Source: Armatimonadota bacterium (GTDB lineage: Bacteria; Armatimonadota; HRBIN16). From it: a stretch of DNA of 64,000 bases. Below the pieces are notes generated by a model, which did not search any database, was not told the DNA's origin, and worked only from the letters and a program-made list of their open reading frames with translations. The stretch is from contig BPGU01000004.1 in the NCBI GenBank assembly GCA_026003195.1, forward strand, positions 134,317 through 198,316, read 5' to 3'. The position numbers were made by a program, and so were the translations under genes. Positions 43,139-52,354 of this stretch are shown in pieces. Numbering within the stretch: position 1 is the stretch's first letter; every line of letters starts with the position of its first letter.

Positions 43139-43612
43139 GGTTTCCCTCCTTGACGCCGTTTTCGTCTGTTTCTATGTCACACAGGTCAGTGCGCAACTCT
43201 TCCTAAACAAAGAGACACTTCAAACCCCGTTTTTGTTTCCATTGCTTCCGGTTACGAGATGGATGATGAACACGTGGGGAGATGGGGACCCGCAGCAGGG
43301 GCGTGGTGACCACACCTCTGCGTAGATGTTTCTCACCCGTCCCGAAGGACGGGTGCAACGCCGAAAAAAGGCACCAAATCCTACATTTTCGCCCTTTTTG
43401 TCTGGTTCCTTTTGCCTCTATTTTACACCCTCTGTGTGCACGTATAAAGTAACCTGGCTTACATCGACACCCGCGAACCTCACGCTGGGAGCGTGATCCA
43501 TCCCGGTTCGCAGGAATGTAGTGTCAGCAAATAGAGTCTTCTGCACCTCTTGACGAGGTATAATGAAGAGGAGCAAACGCAACGCTCGGAACCAGCGTGT
43601 GGAGGCAGGCGG
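43139..43612. other. Divergent intergenic region with two strong inverted repeats
   Basis: 474 bp with no supported gene. CACCCGTCC-CGAA-GGACGGGTG (43334-43355) forms a 9-bp stem with a tetraloop, followed by a GCAACGCCGAAAAAAGGCACC segment that could pair alternatively. A two-tier structure at 43473-43511 has outer arms GCGAACC / GGTTCGC and an inner TCACGCT-GGG-AGCGTGA hairpin. TATAAT at 43559-43564 is a likely -10 for the downstream UbiX-type gene. No known riboswitch class matched by eye. Confidence 0.5.
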
Positions 43613-44209
43613 TTGACGGGAAAACTGGTCGTCGGTATCACAGGAGCGAGCGGAGCCATCTACGCCGTGCGCTTTTTGCAACATGCAGCACAGCACTTCG
43701 AGCAACTGCTGGTCATCGCTTCGGAGCACGCACTCTCCGTCGCCCGTACAGAGCTGGGGCTGGAGGTGCAGGCGGATAACCTTTGCGCTCGAAGCTTGCT
43801 CGGTCAGGATTATCCAAACATCCTTTTCCTGAACCCGAGAGACTATTTTACTCCCCCCGCCAGCGGCTCTTTCCGACACGACGGCATGGTGATTATCCCT
43901 TGCTCGATGGGCACTGCCGGGCGCATCGCACATGGTGTTTCCGATGACCTCATCACCCGCGCCGCCGATGTGTGCCTGAAGGAAAGGCGGAAACTGATAC
44001 TGGTGGTCCGAGAGACACCGCTGAACCTGATCCATCTGCGCACGTTGGCTGCGCTCACCGAAGCTGGCGCGGTGATACTGCCTGCTTCTCCGTCGTTCTA
44101 CCATCGTCCGCGCACGGTAGAGGAGCTGGTGGACACCATCGTCGCGCGGGTGCTGCAGCAACTGGGAGTAGAGCAGCAGATTGTGAGACAGTGGCAGGTA
44201 GAGGAGTAG
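43613..44209 (+). CDS. ubiX: UbiX-family flavin prenyltransferase
   Basis: 198 residues. VVGITGASGAIYAVRFLQ (flavin-binding start), IIPCSMGTAGRIAHGVSDDLITRAADVCLKERRKLILVVRETPLN and the C-terminal SFYHRPRTVEELVDTIVARVLQQLG are signature segments. UbiX makes prenylated FMN for UbiD-type decarboxylases; no ubiD is visible in the window. TTG 43613 has GGAGG 7 nt upstream. Confidence 0.95.
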   Translation: MTGKLVVGITGASGAIYAVRFLQHAAQHFEQLLVIASEHALSVARTELGLEVQADNLCARSLLGQDYPNILFLNPRDYFTPPASGSFRHDGMVIIPCSMGTAGRIAHGVSDDLITRAADVCLKERRKLILVVRETPLNLIHLRTLAALTEAGAVILPASPSFYHRPRTVEELVDTIVARVLQQLGVEQQIVRQWQVEE

Positions 44210-44300
44210 CCCTCCCCGCGCTGGGAAGGAAAAAACGCCACTGATGCGTAAAGTTATCCCGCGAGCACTCATTATCACCTTATAAGGAGGCATTCATACC

Positions 44301-45464
44301 GTGTCCGCACGTTCCTTTCGCTGGACGCTGACAGTGCTGCTGATCCTTCTCGGAATGGTGGTGGGGTATCAGGCAACACCCTGGTTCATCAAGATGCTGA
44401 AGGGTCTGTTGCCTGCAGCCGCCACTGAGCCCGACACACCCAACATCCTGGACGACCCGCGCTTCCAGTTCACGGTGCAGGTGGCGTTGACGGTGGTCGG
44501 TGGCCTGGTCGGCGTGATTCTCGGCTCGGAGATATTCCGCTTTGTGCTCAACGTGCAGAAGCAGATTGAAAGCGCGTCGACCCGCGAGAAAATCGCTCTC
44601 ACCCTCGGCGGCACCTTCGGCGTGCTGCTCACCGTGCCCTTTGCGGTGCTCTTTAGCCGATATGGTCTCGTGGGCATTCCGCTTACCCTGGTGGTGGGCA
44701 TTACCTTCGTCTATCTGAGCACGGTGGCAGTGCTGAGCATGAAGGAGTTGCGCGTGGTGCTGCCCGCCTCCGAAGGCGCGGTGGATACGGAAGCACCCAA
44801 AACCAAGATTCTGGATACCAACGTGATTATCGACGGACGCATCGCCGACATCTGCCGCACGGGCTTTATCGAGGGACCCATCTACGTGCCCGGTTTCGTC
44901 ATCGACGAACTGCAGCACATTGCCGACTCTTCCGACTCGCTGCGCCGGGCGAGGGGCAGGCGTGGGCTGGACATCCTGAACCAGATGCAAAAGGAACGCC
45001 ATCTGGAGGTGCGCACCTACGACGACCTGGTAGATCCCAACGAACCTGTGGACAAACGCCTGGTGAACCTTGCCAAAAGCATCAACGGCGTCATCGTCAC
45101 GAACGACTTCAACCTGAACAAGGTCGCCGAGCTGGAAGGCGTGCAGGTGCTGAACGTCAACGAGCTGGCGAACGCCCTCAAGCCGGTGGTACTACCCGGC
45201 GAGGAGATGCGCGTGCGCATCATCAAGGAGGGCAACCAGCCCAACCAGGGCGTCGGCTACATGGACGACGGCACCATGATCGTGGTGGAAGGCGGACGAG
45301 ATTACATTGACCAGGACGTGGACGTGATGGTGACCAGTGTGCTGCAGACGGTCGCGGGCAAGATGATTTTCGCCAACGTGAAGACCGGGGAGGGCGAGAG
45401 CAGCGAATGGTCTGACCGCAGCAGTTTGCGTCTGCCTACAGCACGTCTGCGAAGACGACGGTAG
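44301..45464 (+). CDS. PIN/TRAM-domain membrane protein (YacL family)
   Basis: 387 residues: four predicted transmembrane helices in the first 150 residues, a PIN-type nuclease domain (about 170-285; KILDTNVIIDGRIADI, GLDILNQMQ, VIVTNDFNLNKVAEL) and a C-terminal TRAM RNA-binding domain (QGVGYMDDGTMIVVEGGRDYIDQDV). YacL-like proteins are conserved in many Gram-positive-type and related phyla, and their role in RNA metabolism is not settled. AAGGAGG lies before GTG 44301. IspDF follows after 3 bp, as is often seen. Confidence 0.92.
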   Translation: MSARSFRWTLTVLLILLGMVVGYQATPWFIKMLKGLLPAAATEPDTPNILDDPRFQFTVQVALTVVGGLVGVILGSEIFRFVLNVQKQIESASTREKIALTLGGTFGVLLTVPFAVLFSRYGLVGIPLTLVVGITFVYLSTVAVLSMKELRVVLPASEGAVDTEAPKTKILDTNVIIDGRIADICRTGFIEGPIYVPGFVIDELQHIADSSDSLRRARGRRGLDILNQMQKERHLEVRTYDDLVDPNEPVDKRLVNLAKSINGVIVTNDFNLNKVAELEGVQVLNVNELANALKPVVLPGEEMRVRIIKEGNQPNQGVGYMDDGTMIVVEGGRDYIDQDVDVMVTSVLQTVAGKMIFANVKTGEGESSEWSDRSSLRLPTARLRRRR

Positions 45465-45467
45465 GAA

Positions 45468-46652
45468 GTGGTGAGCGTGGGAGGCACTTGCGCTCTGATT
45501 CTGGCTGCCGGCAAGGGCGAGCGGTTCGGAGGAACGGAGGGCAAGCTGTGGTCGCTCGTCGGCGGTATGCCCGTGCTGTGGTGGGCGATTCGCGCCTTCC
45601 AGTCGCATCTCGAGGTACAGCATATCGTGCTGGTGGGCAAAGAGGAGGAACTGCCCCGCCTGCGCGAGCACACTGCGCCGTTCGACAAGGTGACAGCGGT
45701 AGTGCGCGGTGGGCGTGAGCGGTGGGAATCGGTGCGACTGGGGCTGGAGGCGGTGCCTGCGCAGGACGAGTGGGTGCTGGTGCATGACGCGGCGCGGGCG
45801 GCGGTCTCCCCTGAGCTGATCTCACGCGTGTTGCAAGCCACACGCCAAACAGGAGCAGCCATCCCTGCCCTGCGCGTGCCCGATACGGTCAAATGGGTAG
45901 ATACCGCAGGCGTGGTGCGGGAGACCCTTCCCCGCGAAAGGCGACAGGACGGCGACCTCTGGCAACTGGCAACGGTGCAGACGCCCCAGGGCTTCGCGGT
46001 TCACCTCCTGCGCAGGGCGTACGAACGCTATGACTTCCAGCAGGGTACGCCGACGGACGATGCGATGCTGGTGGAACGTTTTCACCCGGTGACCGTGGTG
46101 CCCGGCGACCCACACAATATCAAATTGACCTACCCTGAAGACCTTGCACGACTGGAGGCGATCCTGCTGGCAGGAGGCGAAACACGGACAGGGCTGGGCT
46201 ATGACGTGCATCCCTTTGCGGAGGGGCGTCGGCTTGTGTTGGGGGGAATACCCATTCCTGCACCGCGGGGACTTGCCGGACACTCCGACGCAGACGCAGT
46301 GTTGCATGCCATCACCGATGCCCTGCTGGGCGCAGCAGGTATGGACGACATCGGCACGCACTTCCCCGACACCGACCCCGCCTACCGCAACGCCGACAGC
46401 GCAGAGCTGTTGAGCCGCGCCTGGATGCAGATACGCGAACGTGGCTGGACGCTGGTGAACGTAGACGTGACGGTGCTGGCGGAGAGCCCACGCCTGCGCC
46501 CCTACATCCCTGCCATGCGCGAGCGCATCGCTTCTGTGCTTCAGGTGGATGTCGACAGAGTCAACGTGAAAGCCACCACGAACGAGCGCATGGGGTTCAT
46601 CGGCAGAGAAGAGGGCATCGCCTGTTATGCGGTAGCCACGCTGAGGAGGTGA
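45468..46652 (+). CDS. ispDF: Fused IspD-IspF isoprenoid enzyme
   Basis: 394 residues. N-terminal IspD (about 1-225): ALILAAGKGERFGG, WVLVHDAARAAVSPEL, TVQTPQGFA, TDDAMLVE, which makes CDP-methylerythritol from MEP. C-terminal IspF (about 235-394): GLGYDVHPFAEGRRLVLGGIPI, GHSDADAVLHAITDALLGAAG, IGTHFPDTDPAY, VKATTNERMGFIGREEGI, which makes MEcPP. The enzymes of steps 2 and 5 of the MEP pathway are fused here. GTG 45468 is the long start; GTG 45477 has a better-placed GGAAG. Confidence 0.95.
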   Translation: MVSVGGTCALILAAGKGERFGGTEGKLWSLVGGMPVLWWAIRAFQSHLEVQHIVLVGKEEELPRLREHTAPFDKVTAVVRGGRERWESVRLGLEAVPAQDEWVLVHDAARAAVSPELISRVLQATRQTGAAIPALRVPDTVKWVDTAGVVRETLPRERRQDGDLWQLATVQTPQGFAVHLLRRAYERYDFQQGTPTDDAMLVERFHPVTVVPGDPHNIKLTYPEDLARLEAILLAGGETRTGLGYDVHPFAEGRRLVLGGIPIPAPRGLAGHSDADAVLHAITDALLGAAGMDDIGTHFPDTDPAYRNADSAELLSRAWMQIRERGWTLVNVDVTVLAESPRLRPYIPAMRERIASVLQVDVDRVNVKATTNERMGFIGREEGIACYAVATLRR

Positions 46653-46657
46653 TCCCT

Positions 46658-47134
46658 GTGCTGCAAGTGTTGCTGGTCACACTGTTCGCCATAGCGATGG
46701 GCTATGTGGAAGCAGCGGTTGTGGTCTATCTGCGTGCGCTGTACTATCCCGACGGTTTCCCGGTGCCTGTGAAGCTGGGCGCCGTGCCGATACGCTTCAC
46801 CCGCATTCCCGAGTTCGAGAACCGGATGCCCCGGCGCATATTGCGCACCGAAATCGGGCGAGAGGCTGCCACCATCGTCATGCTGTTCTCTCTGGCTCTG
46901 CTGGCAGGGCACAACCCGATGCAAATGCTGGGAGTGTTCTTGCTGGCTTTCGGCGTGTGGGACATCTTCTACTACCTGTTTCTCAAGGTGCTGATTCGCT
47001 GGCCCGAGTCGCTGAAGACTCTGGATGTACTGTTCCTGATACCGGTTCCCTGGATTGCCCCCGTATGGCTGCCTGTCAGTGTTTCCACGCTGATGATAGT
47101 GGCGGGAGTGAGTCTGGTGCTGACAGCACGGTGA
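46658..47134 (+). CDS. Conserved-looking integral membrane protein of unknown function
   Basis: 158 residues with four predicted transmembrane helices (about 1-25, 72-90, 95-115, 130-155). A loop has the motif FTRIPEFENRMPRRILRTEIGREAATIVML. GTG 46658 has AGGAGG 8 nt upstream; the overlapping GTG 46649 would share bases with the ispDF stop. It is the last gene of a PIN-TRAM, ispDF, membrane protein run. No family was recognised. Confidence 0.7.
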   Translation: MLQVLLVTLFAIAMGYVEAAVVVYLRALYYPDGFPVPVKLGAVPIRFTRIPEFENRMPRRILRTEIGREAATIVMLFSLALLAGHNPMQMLGVFLLAFGVWDIFYYLFLKVLIRWPESLKTLDVLFLIPVPWIAPVWLPVSVSTLMIVAGVSLVLTAR

Positions 47135-47140
47135 GGGATT

Positions 47141-47953
47141 TCACCTCTGCCACGTGGCGCATTCTTCGGTGCTGCACAGATCCCAGCCGCTGTCCTGCCA
47201 GCGCAGCACGAAGCCGCGCTGTATCTGCGAGACGTGCGGACAGGCAGGTGTGGTGACACAGGCACCGGGGTCGGGCGTGCCCAGAGCCACTTTGATCTCT
47301 ACAACTTTCGGGGTGCGTTCCACGCCCTGCGGTGCCAAACCCTGCGTCGCGTATTGCCAGAGTTGCTCGTGGATGAGCGGGGGGAAATCCTCCAGTGGAG
47401 CGATATCCGGCAAGTGATACCGCGTGTAAGCACGCAGAAAGCGCGATAAGACGCCGGTCAGCAGGGAACGTTCTTTGCTGAGCAGGTGCGTGCAACACTC
47501 ATTCCGTATCTCGCCGTACAGAACGTTGCTGATAGCAGGGTCCACCACCAGATGCCACAGAGGCGAGGTAAACGTATCTACCACCAGACGTTCCACATGC
47601 AGCGCTTCCAGATCCTCGGGCGAAAGGGGAGTGTCAGCAAATGCGAGATGAGGGAAAGCTTGCTGTGCCAGATGGTGCGCGTGCTGCACCGGGATCAGCA
47701 AGAAGGAAGGAGGGACAGAGTGTACGGGCAAACCACGTTCCTCAAACCACTGCATCTGCACGGTGCGAAGCAACAGAAGGTATCGCCCCTGCAGATGTTC
47801 CTGCAGGATATCCACACAGAGGCGAAGCGAGAGAGGTGTACCGTACAGAGCATACACCCCTTCCTGTGCGCGAAGATGTACATGTACCGGCTGGCGCGGG
47901 ATGACTTCGAGCAGATGTTCCCTCTCGCCTGCCGCATCAGCAAGACACGTCAT
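47141..47953 (-). CDS. Protein of unknown function, His- and Cys-rich
   Basis: 270 residues from ATG 47953. No signal peptide or transmembrane helix. Rich in His, Leu and Pro with several aromatic loops (VQMQWFEERGLPVHSVPP, HVERLVVDTFTSPLWHLVVD, SNVLYGEIRNECCTHLLSKER). The C terminus holds four spaced Cys (GACVTTPACPHV and GWDLCSTEEC), which could bind a metal. The upstream in-frame extension to 48088 is hydrophobic and unlike a normal start. It converges on the membrane gene with a 6-bp gap. Confidence 0.6.
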   Translation of the reverse strand: MTCLADAAGEREHLLEVIPRQPVHVHLRAQEGVYALYGTPLSLRLCVDILQEHLQGRYLLLLRTVQMQWFEERGLPVHSVPPSFLLIPVQHAHHLAQQAFPHLAFADTPLSPEDLEALHVERLVVDTFTSPLWHLVVDPAISNVLYGEIRNECCTHLLSKERSLLTGVLSRFLRAYTRYHLPDIAPLEDFPPLIHEQLWQYATQGLAPQGVERTPKVVEIKVALGTPDPGACVTTPACPHVSQIQRGFVLRWQDSGWDLCSTEECATWQR

Positions 47954-48148
47954 AGGATGAACACATCCTTTCCACCAATAAAGGCAGGGACTGAATGGCA
48001 GGTGGTCCGACTTGAGACAAGCGCACCAGTAACTCACCATGGAGGAGATGGTGAGCATAGTATAGCATAAATAGATGACACAATACAAGTGTCAGGCTCT
48101 GTCCGAGAGGGGCGCGTTTCCCCACAAGATGGGGCGTAGAACAAACCG

Positions 48149-50377
48149 CTAAAGTTCGCGCTGGAACATGGCTTCCATCTCGTCACGGGTAATCAGTATC
48201 TCGCGGGGTTTGGCGCCGTCCAGCGGTCCCACAATACCCCGCTGTTCCATCATATCGATGAGGCGAGCAGCGCGGGTGTAGCCGATTTTGAACCGCCTCT
48301 GCAGCAGACTGGTGGAAGCATGTCCGTTCATCACCACCAGCCTTACCGCCGGCTCGAACAGCTCGTCTTCCTCCTCTTCCTCGATGTCATCGCGCGTGCT
48401 GAAACCGCTCTCAATGGGCGTGAGCGTATACTCCGGCACGCCTCGCTGCTTCAGGAATTTGACCAGCGCCTCCACCTCCTGTTCACTGATATAGCAACCC
48501 TGAATACGAATGGGTTTGGAGGCGTCGATGGGCAGGAACAGCATATCGCCGCGCCCAATAAGCCTTTCCGCACCCGCCATATCCAGAATGGTGCGGCTAT
48601 CCACCTGCGAGGAGACCGCAAATGCGATGCGGGAGGAGATGTTCGCCTTAATCGTGCCGGTGATGACGTCCACCGAGGGGCGCTGCGTGGCGATGACCAG
48701 GTGGATGCCCGTCGCACGAGCCAGCTGCGCCAGACGACAGATGGAGGTTTCCACTTCCGCCGCCGCCTGCATCATCAGGTCTGCCAGCTCGTCTACCACA
48801 ATCACCACGTACGGCAGTCTCTCTTCCTCGCTAACGCGCGAGTTGTAGCCGTCGATATTGCGCACGCCCGCGCGCGAGAAGAGGTCGTATCGCCTCTCCA
48901 TCTCCTTAATCGCTGCCCGCAGGATGCCCGAAGCCTGTTTGACATCCTTCACCACCGGGCACATCAGATGCGGGATGCCGTCAAAAAGCGACAGCTCCAC
49001 CCGCTTGGGGTCAATCATGATGAACTTCACCTCGCGGGGCGTGGCGCGATACAGGATGCTGGCAATCAGCGCGTTCAGGCACATGCTCTTACCGGAGTTG
49101 GTGGCTCCGCCGATGAGCAGGTGCGGCATCTTGGCGAGGTCGGCATAGCGGTTCTCGTTACCCACGTCCTTGCCCAGCGCGAAGGTGAGCAGAGAGGGCG
49201 CATTGCGGAACTCGTCGGTATCAATCACCTCGCGCAGGGTGACGATGCGCGGGTTGTCGTTGGGCACCTCCACGCCGATCGCCGACTTGCCCGGAATGGG
49301 CGCTTCCACGCGCACGTCTATCGCTGCCAGTGCCATCGCGAGGTTGTCCGCCAGGCTGACGATTTTGCTCACCTTAATACCCGGAGCCAGCTGCACCTCG
49401 TAGCGGGTGACGGTGGGACCATGCGCAATCTCCACCACGTTCGCGCCGATACCGAACTCGTCCAGTGTCTGCTCGAGGATACGGATTTTCTCGGAGAGCT
49501 CCGCCTGAATCCGTTTGGGAGGCGGCGCAGGCTCCGCCAGCAGCGACAGGGGCGGATACTCGTACTCTTCGATCACCTCACCGTTCACCGGCGCGACCAC
49601 GGTCATCTCCTCTTCAACGGGAGCGGATTCGCGTCCCAGTCGCTGCTGCACGGCTTCTATCAGGTTGGAGCTGCGCTTGGGAGGCTCTTTGGCAGGGGAA
49701 GAGGTTTGGACAACCGCGCGATTGTCACTGCTCGCCAGTGTGCGCTTCACATCCCCTTTGCCTGCTTTGCGCGCCGCCCGCGCACTGCGAATCGCCGCGC
49801 CCTTCTCCTTCACCGTGCGCGCTCCCTGCTGTGCCAGCTGGAAGCCCTTGATCCAGCCCGCAATCGTGCGCCGAGCGATGTCCACAAACGGCAAGTCGAC
49901 AATGAGCAGTATCGCGATGATGGTCAGGGCGGTCAACACAATATACACCGCCGCTAAGTTGAGCAAAGAGTGCACCACGTACACGATCACGCCGCCGATG
50001 TAGCCACCACCTGCACGCAGGCTTTCGGGGGAAAAGTTTCGTTCGAAGGGCACGCGCAGGACATGTGCCCATCCCGTGAACGTGAGAAACAGCAGCACCG
50101 CACCCCAAGAGGTATTGGTGAACGAAAACCGCTCGTACCCGATGAGAAACAGCGTGCCCAGCAGCATGAGCAAGAGCGGCACCGCAAACGCCCCCAAGCC
50201 CGCCAACCGGCGCAGTAACTCGTTCAACCATTGCCCCAGGTAGCCGTTCTCAGCAGTGGTCAGGCTCACCAGCACCACCGCCCCGAGTGTAAATAGCACA
50301 ATACCCACGACGTCATACACGCGCCGGCTGATGACCACCGGGGACACCGGTTCCGTTTTGCGGATGCGAGTAGACAT
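48149..50377 (-). CDS. ftsK: DNA translocase FtsK/SpoIIIE
   Basis: 742 residues: four N-terminal transmembrane helices (about 20-180), a linker rich in Ala/Lys/Glu, and the RecA-like motor with Walker A GGATNSGKSMCLN and Walker B YVVIVVDELADLMM. A C-terminal winged-helix gamma domain (SLLQRRFKIGYTRAARLIDMMEQRGIVGPLDGAKPREIL) reads KOPS-like sites. It pumps chromosome ends through the division septum. ATG 50377 is preceded by AAGGGAG. Confidence 0.96.
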   Translation of the reverse strand: MSTRIRKTEPVSPVVISRRVYDVVGIVLFTLGAVVLVSLTTAENGYLGQWLNELLRRLAGLGAFAVPLLLMLLGTLFLIGYERFSFTNTSWGAVLLFLTFTGWAHVLRVPFERNFSPESLRAGGGYIGGVIVYVVHSLLNLAAVYIVLTALTIIAILLIVDLPFVDIARRTIAGWIKGFQLAQQGARTVKEKGAAIRSARAARKAGKGDVKRTLASSDNRAVVQTSSPAKEPPKRSSNLIEAVQQRLGRESAPVEEEMTVVAPVNGEVIEEYEYPPLSLLAEPAPPPKRIQAELSEKIRILEQTLDEFGIGANVVEIAHGPTVTRYEVQLAPGIKVSKIVSLADNLAMALAAIDVRVEAPIPGKSAIGVEVPNDNPRIVTLREVIDTDEFRNAPSLLTFALGKDVGNENRYADLAKMPHLLIGGATNSGKSMCLNALIASILYRATPREVKFIMIDPKRVELSLFDGIPHLMCPVVKDVKQASGILRAAIKEMERRYDLFSRAGVRNIDGYNSRVSEEERLPYVVIVVDELADLMMQAAAEVETSICRLAQLARATGIHLVIATQRPSVDVITGTIKANISSRIAFAVSSQVDSRTILDMAGAERLIGRGDMLFLPIDASKPIRIQGCYISEQEVEALVKFLKQRGVPEYTLTPIESGFSTRDDIEEEEEDELFEPAVRLVVMNGHASTSLLQRRFKIGYTRAARLIDMMEQRGIVGPLDGAKPREILITRDEMEAMFQREL

Positions 50378-50428
50378 GCCCTCACGCTCCCTTGGCGGTC
50401 AGATAGGGTGAATCTCACTATCACCGCT

Positions 50429-50434
50429 ATTATA
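50429..50434 (-). promoter_or_regulatory. -10 box upstream of ftsK
   Basis: TATAAT on the minus strand, about 52 bp before the ftsK ATG; no good -35 was seen. Back-to-back with the plus-strand promoter at 50462. Confidence 0.4.
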
Positions 50435-50461
50435 CCGACATTCCCATTTTCCCTGCATTCT

Positions 50462-50491
50462 TTGACAGAGGGGCAAAAGGCAAGATACAAT
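50462..50491 (+). promoter_or_regulatory. Promoter of the DUF1638 gene
   Basis: TTGACA (50462-50467), 18 bp, TACAAT (50486-50491). The predicted leader (about 75 nt) contains a GCCGTGG-TGG-CCACGCGGC hairpin before GGAGG at 50561. Confidence 0.65.
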
Positions 50492-50572
50492 GACGATGAA
50501 GCACTTGCTGCTGCGCCGTGGTGGCCACGCGGCAAGAAAACACAATACCTTGTTGGGAACGGAGGCATCCTT

Positions 50573-51313
50573 GTGTTGCTGAAACTGATAGCCTGTGAAG
50601 TGCTCACCCGTGAGGTCTGTCGTCACGTTGCGGACAGCCCGCATACGGTAGACCTGGAGTTCACCCCGAAAGGCGCACATGATGATAGCGAGAAGTTGCG
50701 TGCGATCATCCAGTCACGTATCGACGAGGCAGAAGCCTCGCCACGCCAGTACGAGGCGATCCTGCTGGGCTACGGCTTGTGTGGAAACTCCACGTTGAAT
50801 CTCACTGCCCACAAGACACGGCTGGTGATCCCCCGGGCACACGATTGCTGCACGCTGTTTCTGGGTTCTCGGCGGAGGTTCCAGCAGTACTTTGCGGATG
50901 CACCCAGCACCCCCTTCAGTGCGCTGGGCTACATGGAGCGCGACGGGGCGTACACTCGCGAAACCACGCTCAGCAGTACCACAGGGCTATATGCCACGCT
51001 GGAGGAATACATTGCCCAGTATGGCGAGGAGAACGGCAGATACATCTTTGAAACGCTGTACGGAAGCATCAAAGCCGCCGAGGGTAACCGGATAGTGTTT
51101 ATCGACATCCCGGAAACCCGCCATCTGAACGCGCTGGAGCGTTGTCGCGCCCTCGCCGAAGCCGAAGGCAAGGAGCTGGTGGTGCTAGAGGGCAGCAGCC
51201 GACTGTTGCGCAAGCTGGTTCACGGCGAATGGGACGACGAGTTCCTGATCGTGCAACCCGGTCAGCGCATTGCCGGTGTGTACGATTGGGAAGAGGTGGT
51301 CCGGGCAGAATAG
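50573..51313 (+). CDS. DUF1638 protein
   Basis: 246 residues: LLKLIACEVLTREVCRHVADSPHTVDLEF start and AILLGYGLCGNSTLNL, IPRAHDCCTLFLGSRRRFQQYF in the middle are DUF1638 hallmarks; the conserved Cys residues (CEV, GLCGN, HDCCT) may bind a metal or cobamide. The family occurs next to methyltransferase/corrinoid systems in anaerobes, but no such genes are nearby. GTG 50573 has GGAGG 7 nt upstream; an upstream in-frame ATG at 50408 lies before the promoter. Confidence 0.85.
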   Translation: MLLKLIACEVLTREVCRHVADSPHTVDLEFTPKGAHDDSEKLRAIIQSRIDEAEASPRQYEAILLGYGLCGNSTLNLTAHKTRLVIPRAHDCCTLFLGSRRRFQQYFADAPSTPFSALGYMERDGAYTRETTLSSTTGLYATLEEYIAQYGEENGRYIFETLYGSIKAAEGNRIVFIDIPETRHLNALERCRALAEAEGKELVVLEGSSRLLRKLVHGEWDDEFLIVQPGQRIAGVYDWEEVVRAE

Positions 51314-51346
51314 GAAATCACTTGACCCCGGCTACTCACTCGCCGC

Positions 51347-52324
51347 TTACAGACCGAAACGCCCCATCTGTTCTTCCATTCTCTGCCAGAGGCGTTCATC
51401 CACCGCCACGCCTGCTTGTTCCAGTGCCATGCACACGGCGGCAATCACCATCGGGAAGCGAGGCTGGACGACCTCTGCCAGAGTGCTCCGGTAGACCCGC
51501 GCACGGAAGGCTTCGTGCAGCGGTGCGGGCGCTCGAGCTACCCCTCCGACGATTCCCACTTTGACCCGGTTATACTGCATCCCGAGCTTGCGCAGCACAA
51601 CCACTGCCATCAGCCCCAGCTCCTTGCCCGCACTGCTGAGGATACGTATCGCCATGCGTTCTCCCAATCTGGCAGCGTCGGAAACCGCCCGCGCCGCAGC
51701 AGCCAGTTGCCCCCGCGACAACTGTCCAGAGTAAATCAGGCGATGCAGTGCGCTCAGACTCTCTACCCCGAAGTGCTCTAAAATAGCGCGCTTGAGCCAT
51801 GTATTAGGTATTCGCCCATCTTCCGCCCGGGTACACACGTTCAATGCCTGCAGGGCAATCCAGTAAGCGCTCCCTTCGTCGCCCATCAGGTAACCCCACC
51901 CGCCCACAGAAGCGGCTTCACCAGATGCGTTCACTCCGAACGCGACCGAACCGGTGCCGGCAATGACCACTGCTCCCGGCTCGCCCTGGGTGATGCAATA
52001 GAGCGCGGTTCGAGTGTCGTGTACGACCACGACCTTCTCTGCGGGCAGTTCCTGACGGCAAATCTCTTCCACCAGCGCACCGCCGCCCGTCATGCCACAC
52101 AGCGCCACCACAAAGCGTGTATCCGATGTCAACGAAGCACTTTGCAACGCGCCGTTCAGTGCCGTCCGCAGAGAGTGGCGGAGGCGTTCTGGACCGCCGG
52201 GTTCGTGAATGTGGTTCGAAGCTCCTCCGACCCCCAATCCCAGCAGGTTGCCTTCTGCATCGGCAATCAACGCGCGGGTGGTACTCTGCCCGCCATCGAT
52301 ACCCATGACCAGCGTCTGCGGCAT
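51347..52324 (-). CDS. BadF/BadG/BcrA/BcrD-type sugar kinase (N-acetylglucosamine kinase-like)
   Basis: 325 residues of the ASKHA fold: phosphate-1 loop MGIDGGQSTTRALI, AGTGSVAFGVN (phosphate 2) with VGGWGYLMGDEGSAYWI, and VGIVGGVARA (adenosine). This layout is typical of GlcNAc kinases of the BadF group, which phosphorylate amino sugars. The GH20-like hexosaminidase at 56649 could supply the substrate. It is co-oriented with the nitrilase upstream at 30-bp spacing. Confidence 0.88.
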   Translation of the reverse strand: MPQTLVMGIDGGQSTTRALIADAEGNLLGLGVGGASNHIHEPGGPERLRHSLRTALNGALQSASLTSDTRFVVALCGMTGGGALVEEICRQELPAEKVVVVHDTRTALYCITQGEPGAVVIAGTGSVAFGVNASGEAASVGGWGYLMGDEGSAYWIALQALNVCTRAEDGRIPNTWLKRAILEHFGVESLSALHRLIYSGQLSRGQLAAAARAVSDAARLGERMAIRILSSAGKELGLMAVVVLRKLGMQYNRVKVGIVGGVARAPAPLHEAFRARVYRSTLAEVVQPRFPMVIAAVCMALEQAGVAVDERLWQRMEEQMGRFGL

Positions 52325-52354
52325 TCTCTATTCCCTTCCTCCTACCGTCACCTG

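Noticed and set aside
43334-43400. Known riboswitch (cobalamin, c-di-AMP, manganese) upstream of the UbiX gene
   Set aside because: The conserved cores of these classes could not be laid onto the sequence by eye, and the likely -10 box lies downstream of the structures.
48320-49957. A 545-codon plus-strand open frame
   Set aside because: Antisense to ftsK, whose frame shows all motor motifs. The antisense protein is His/Arg/Gln-rich and repetitive as expected of a shadow.
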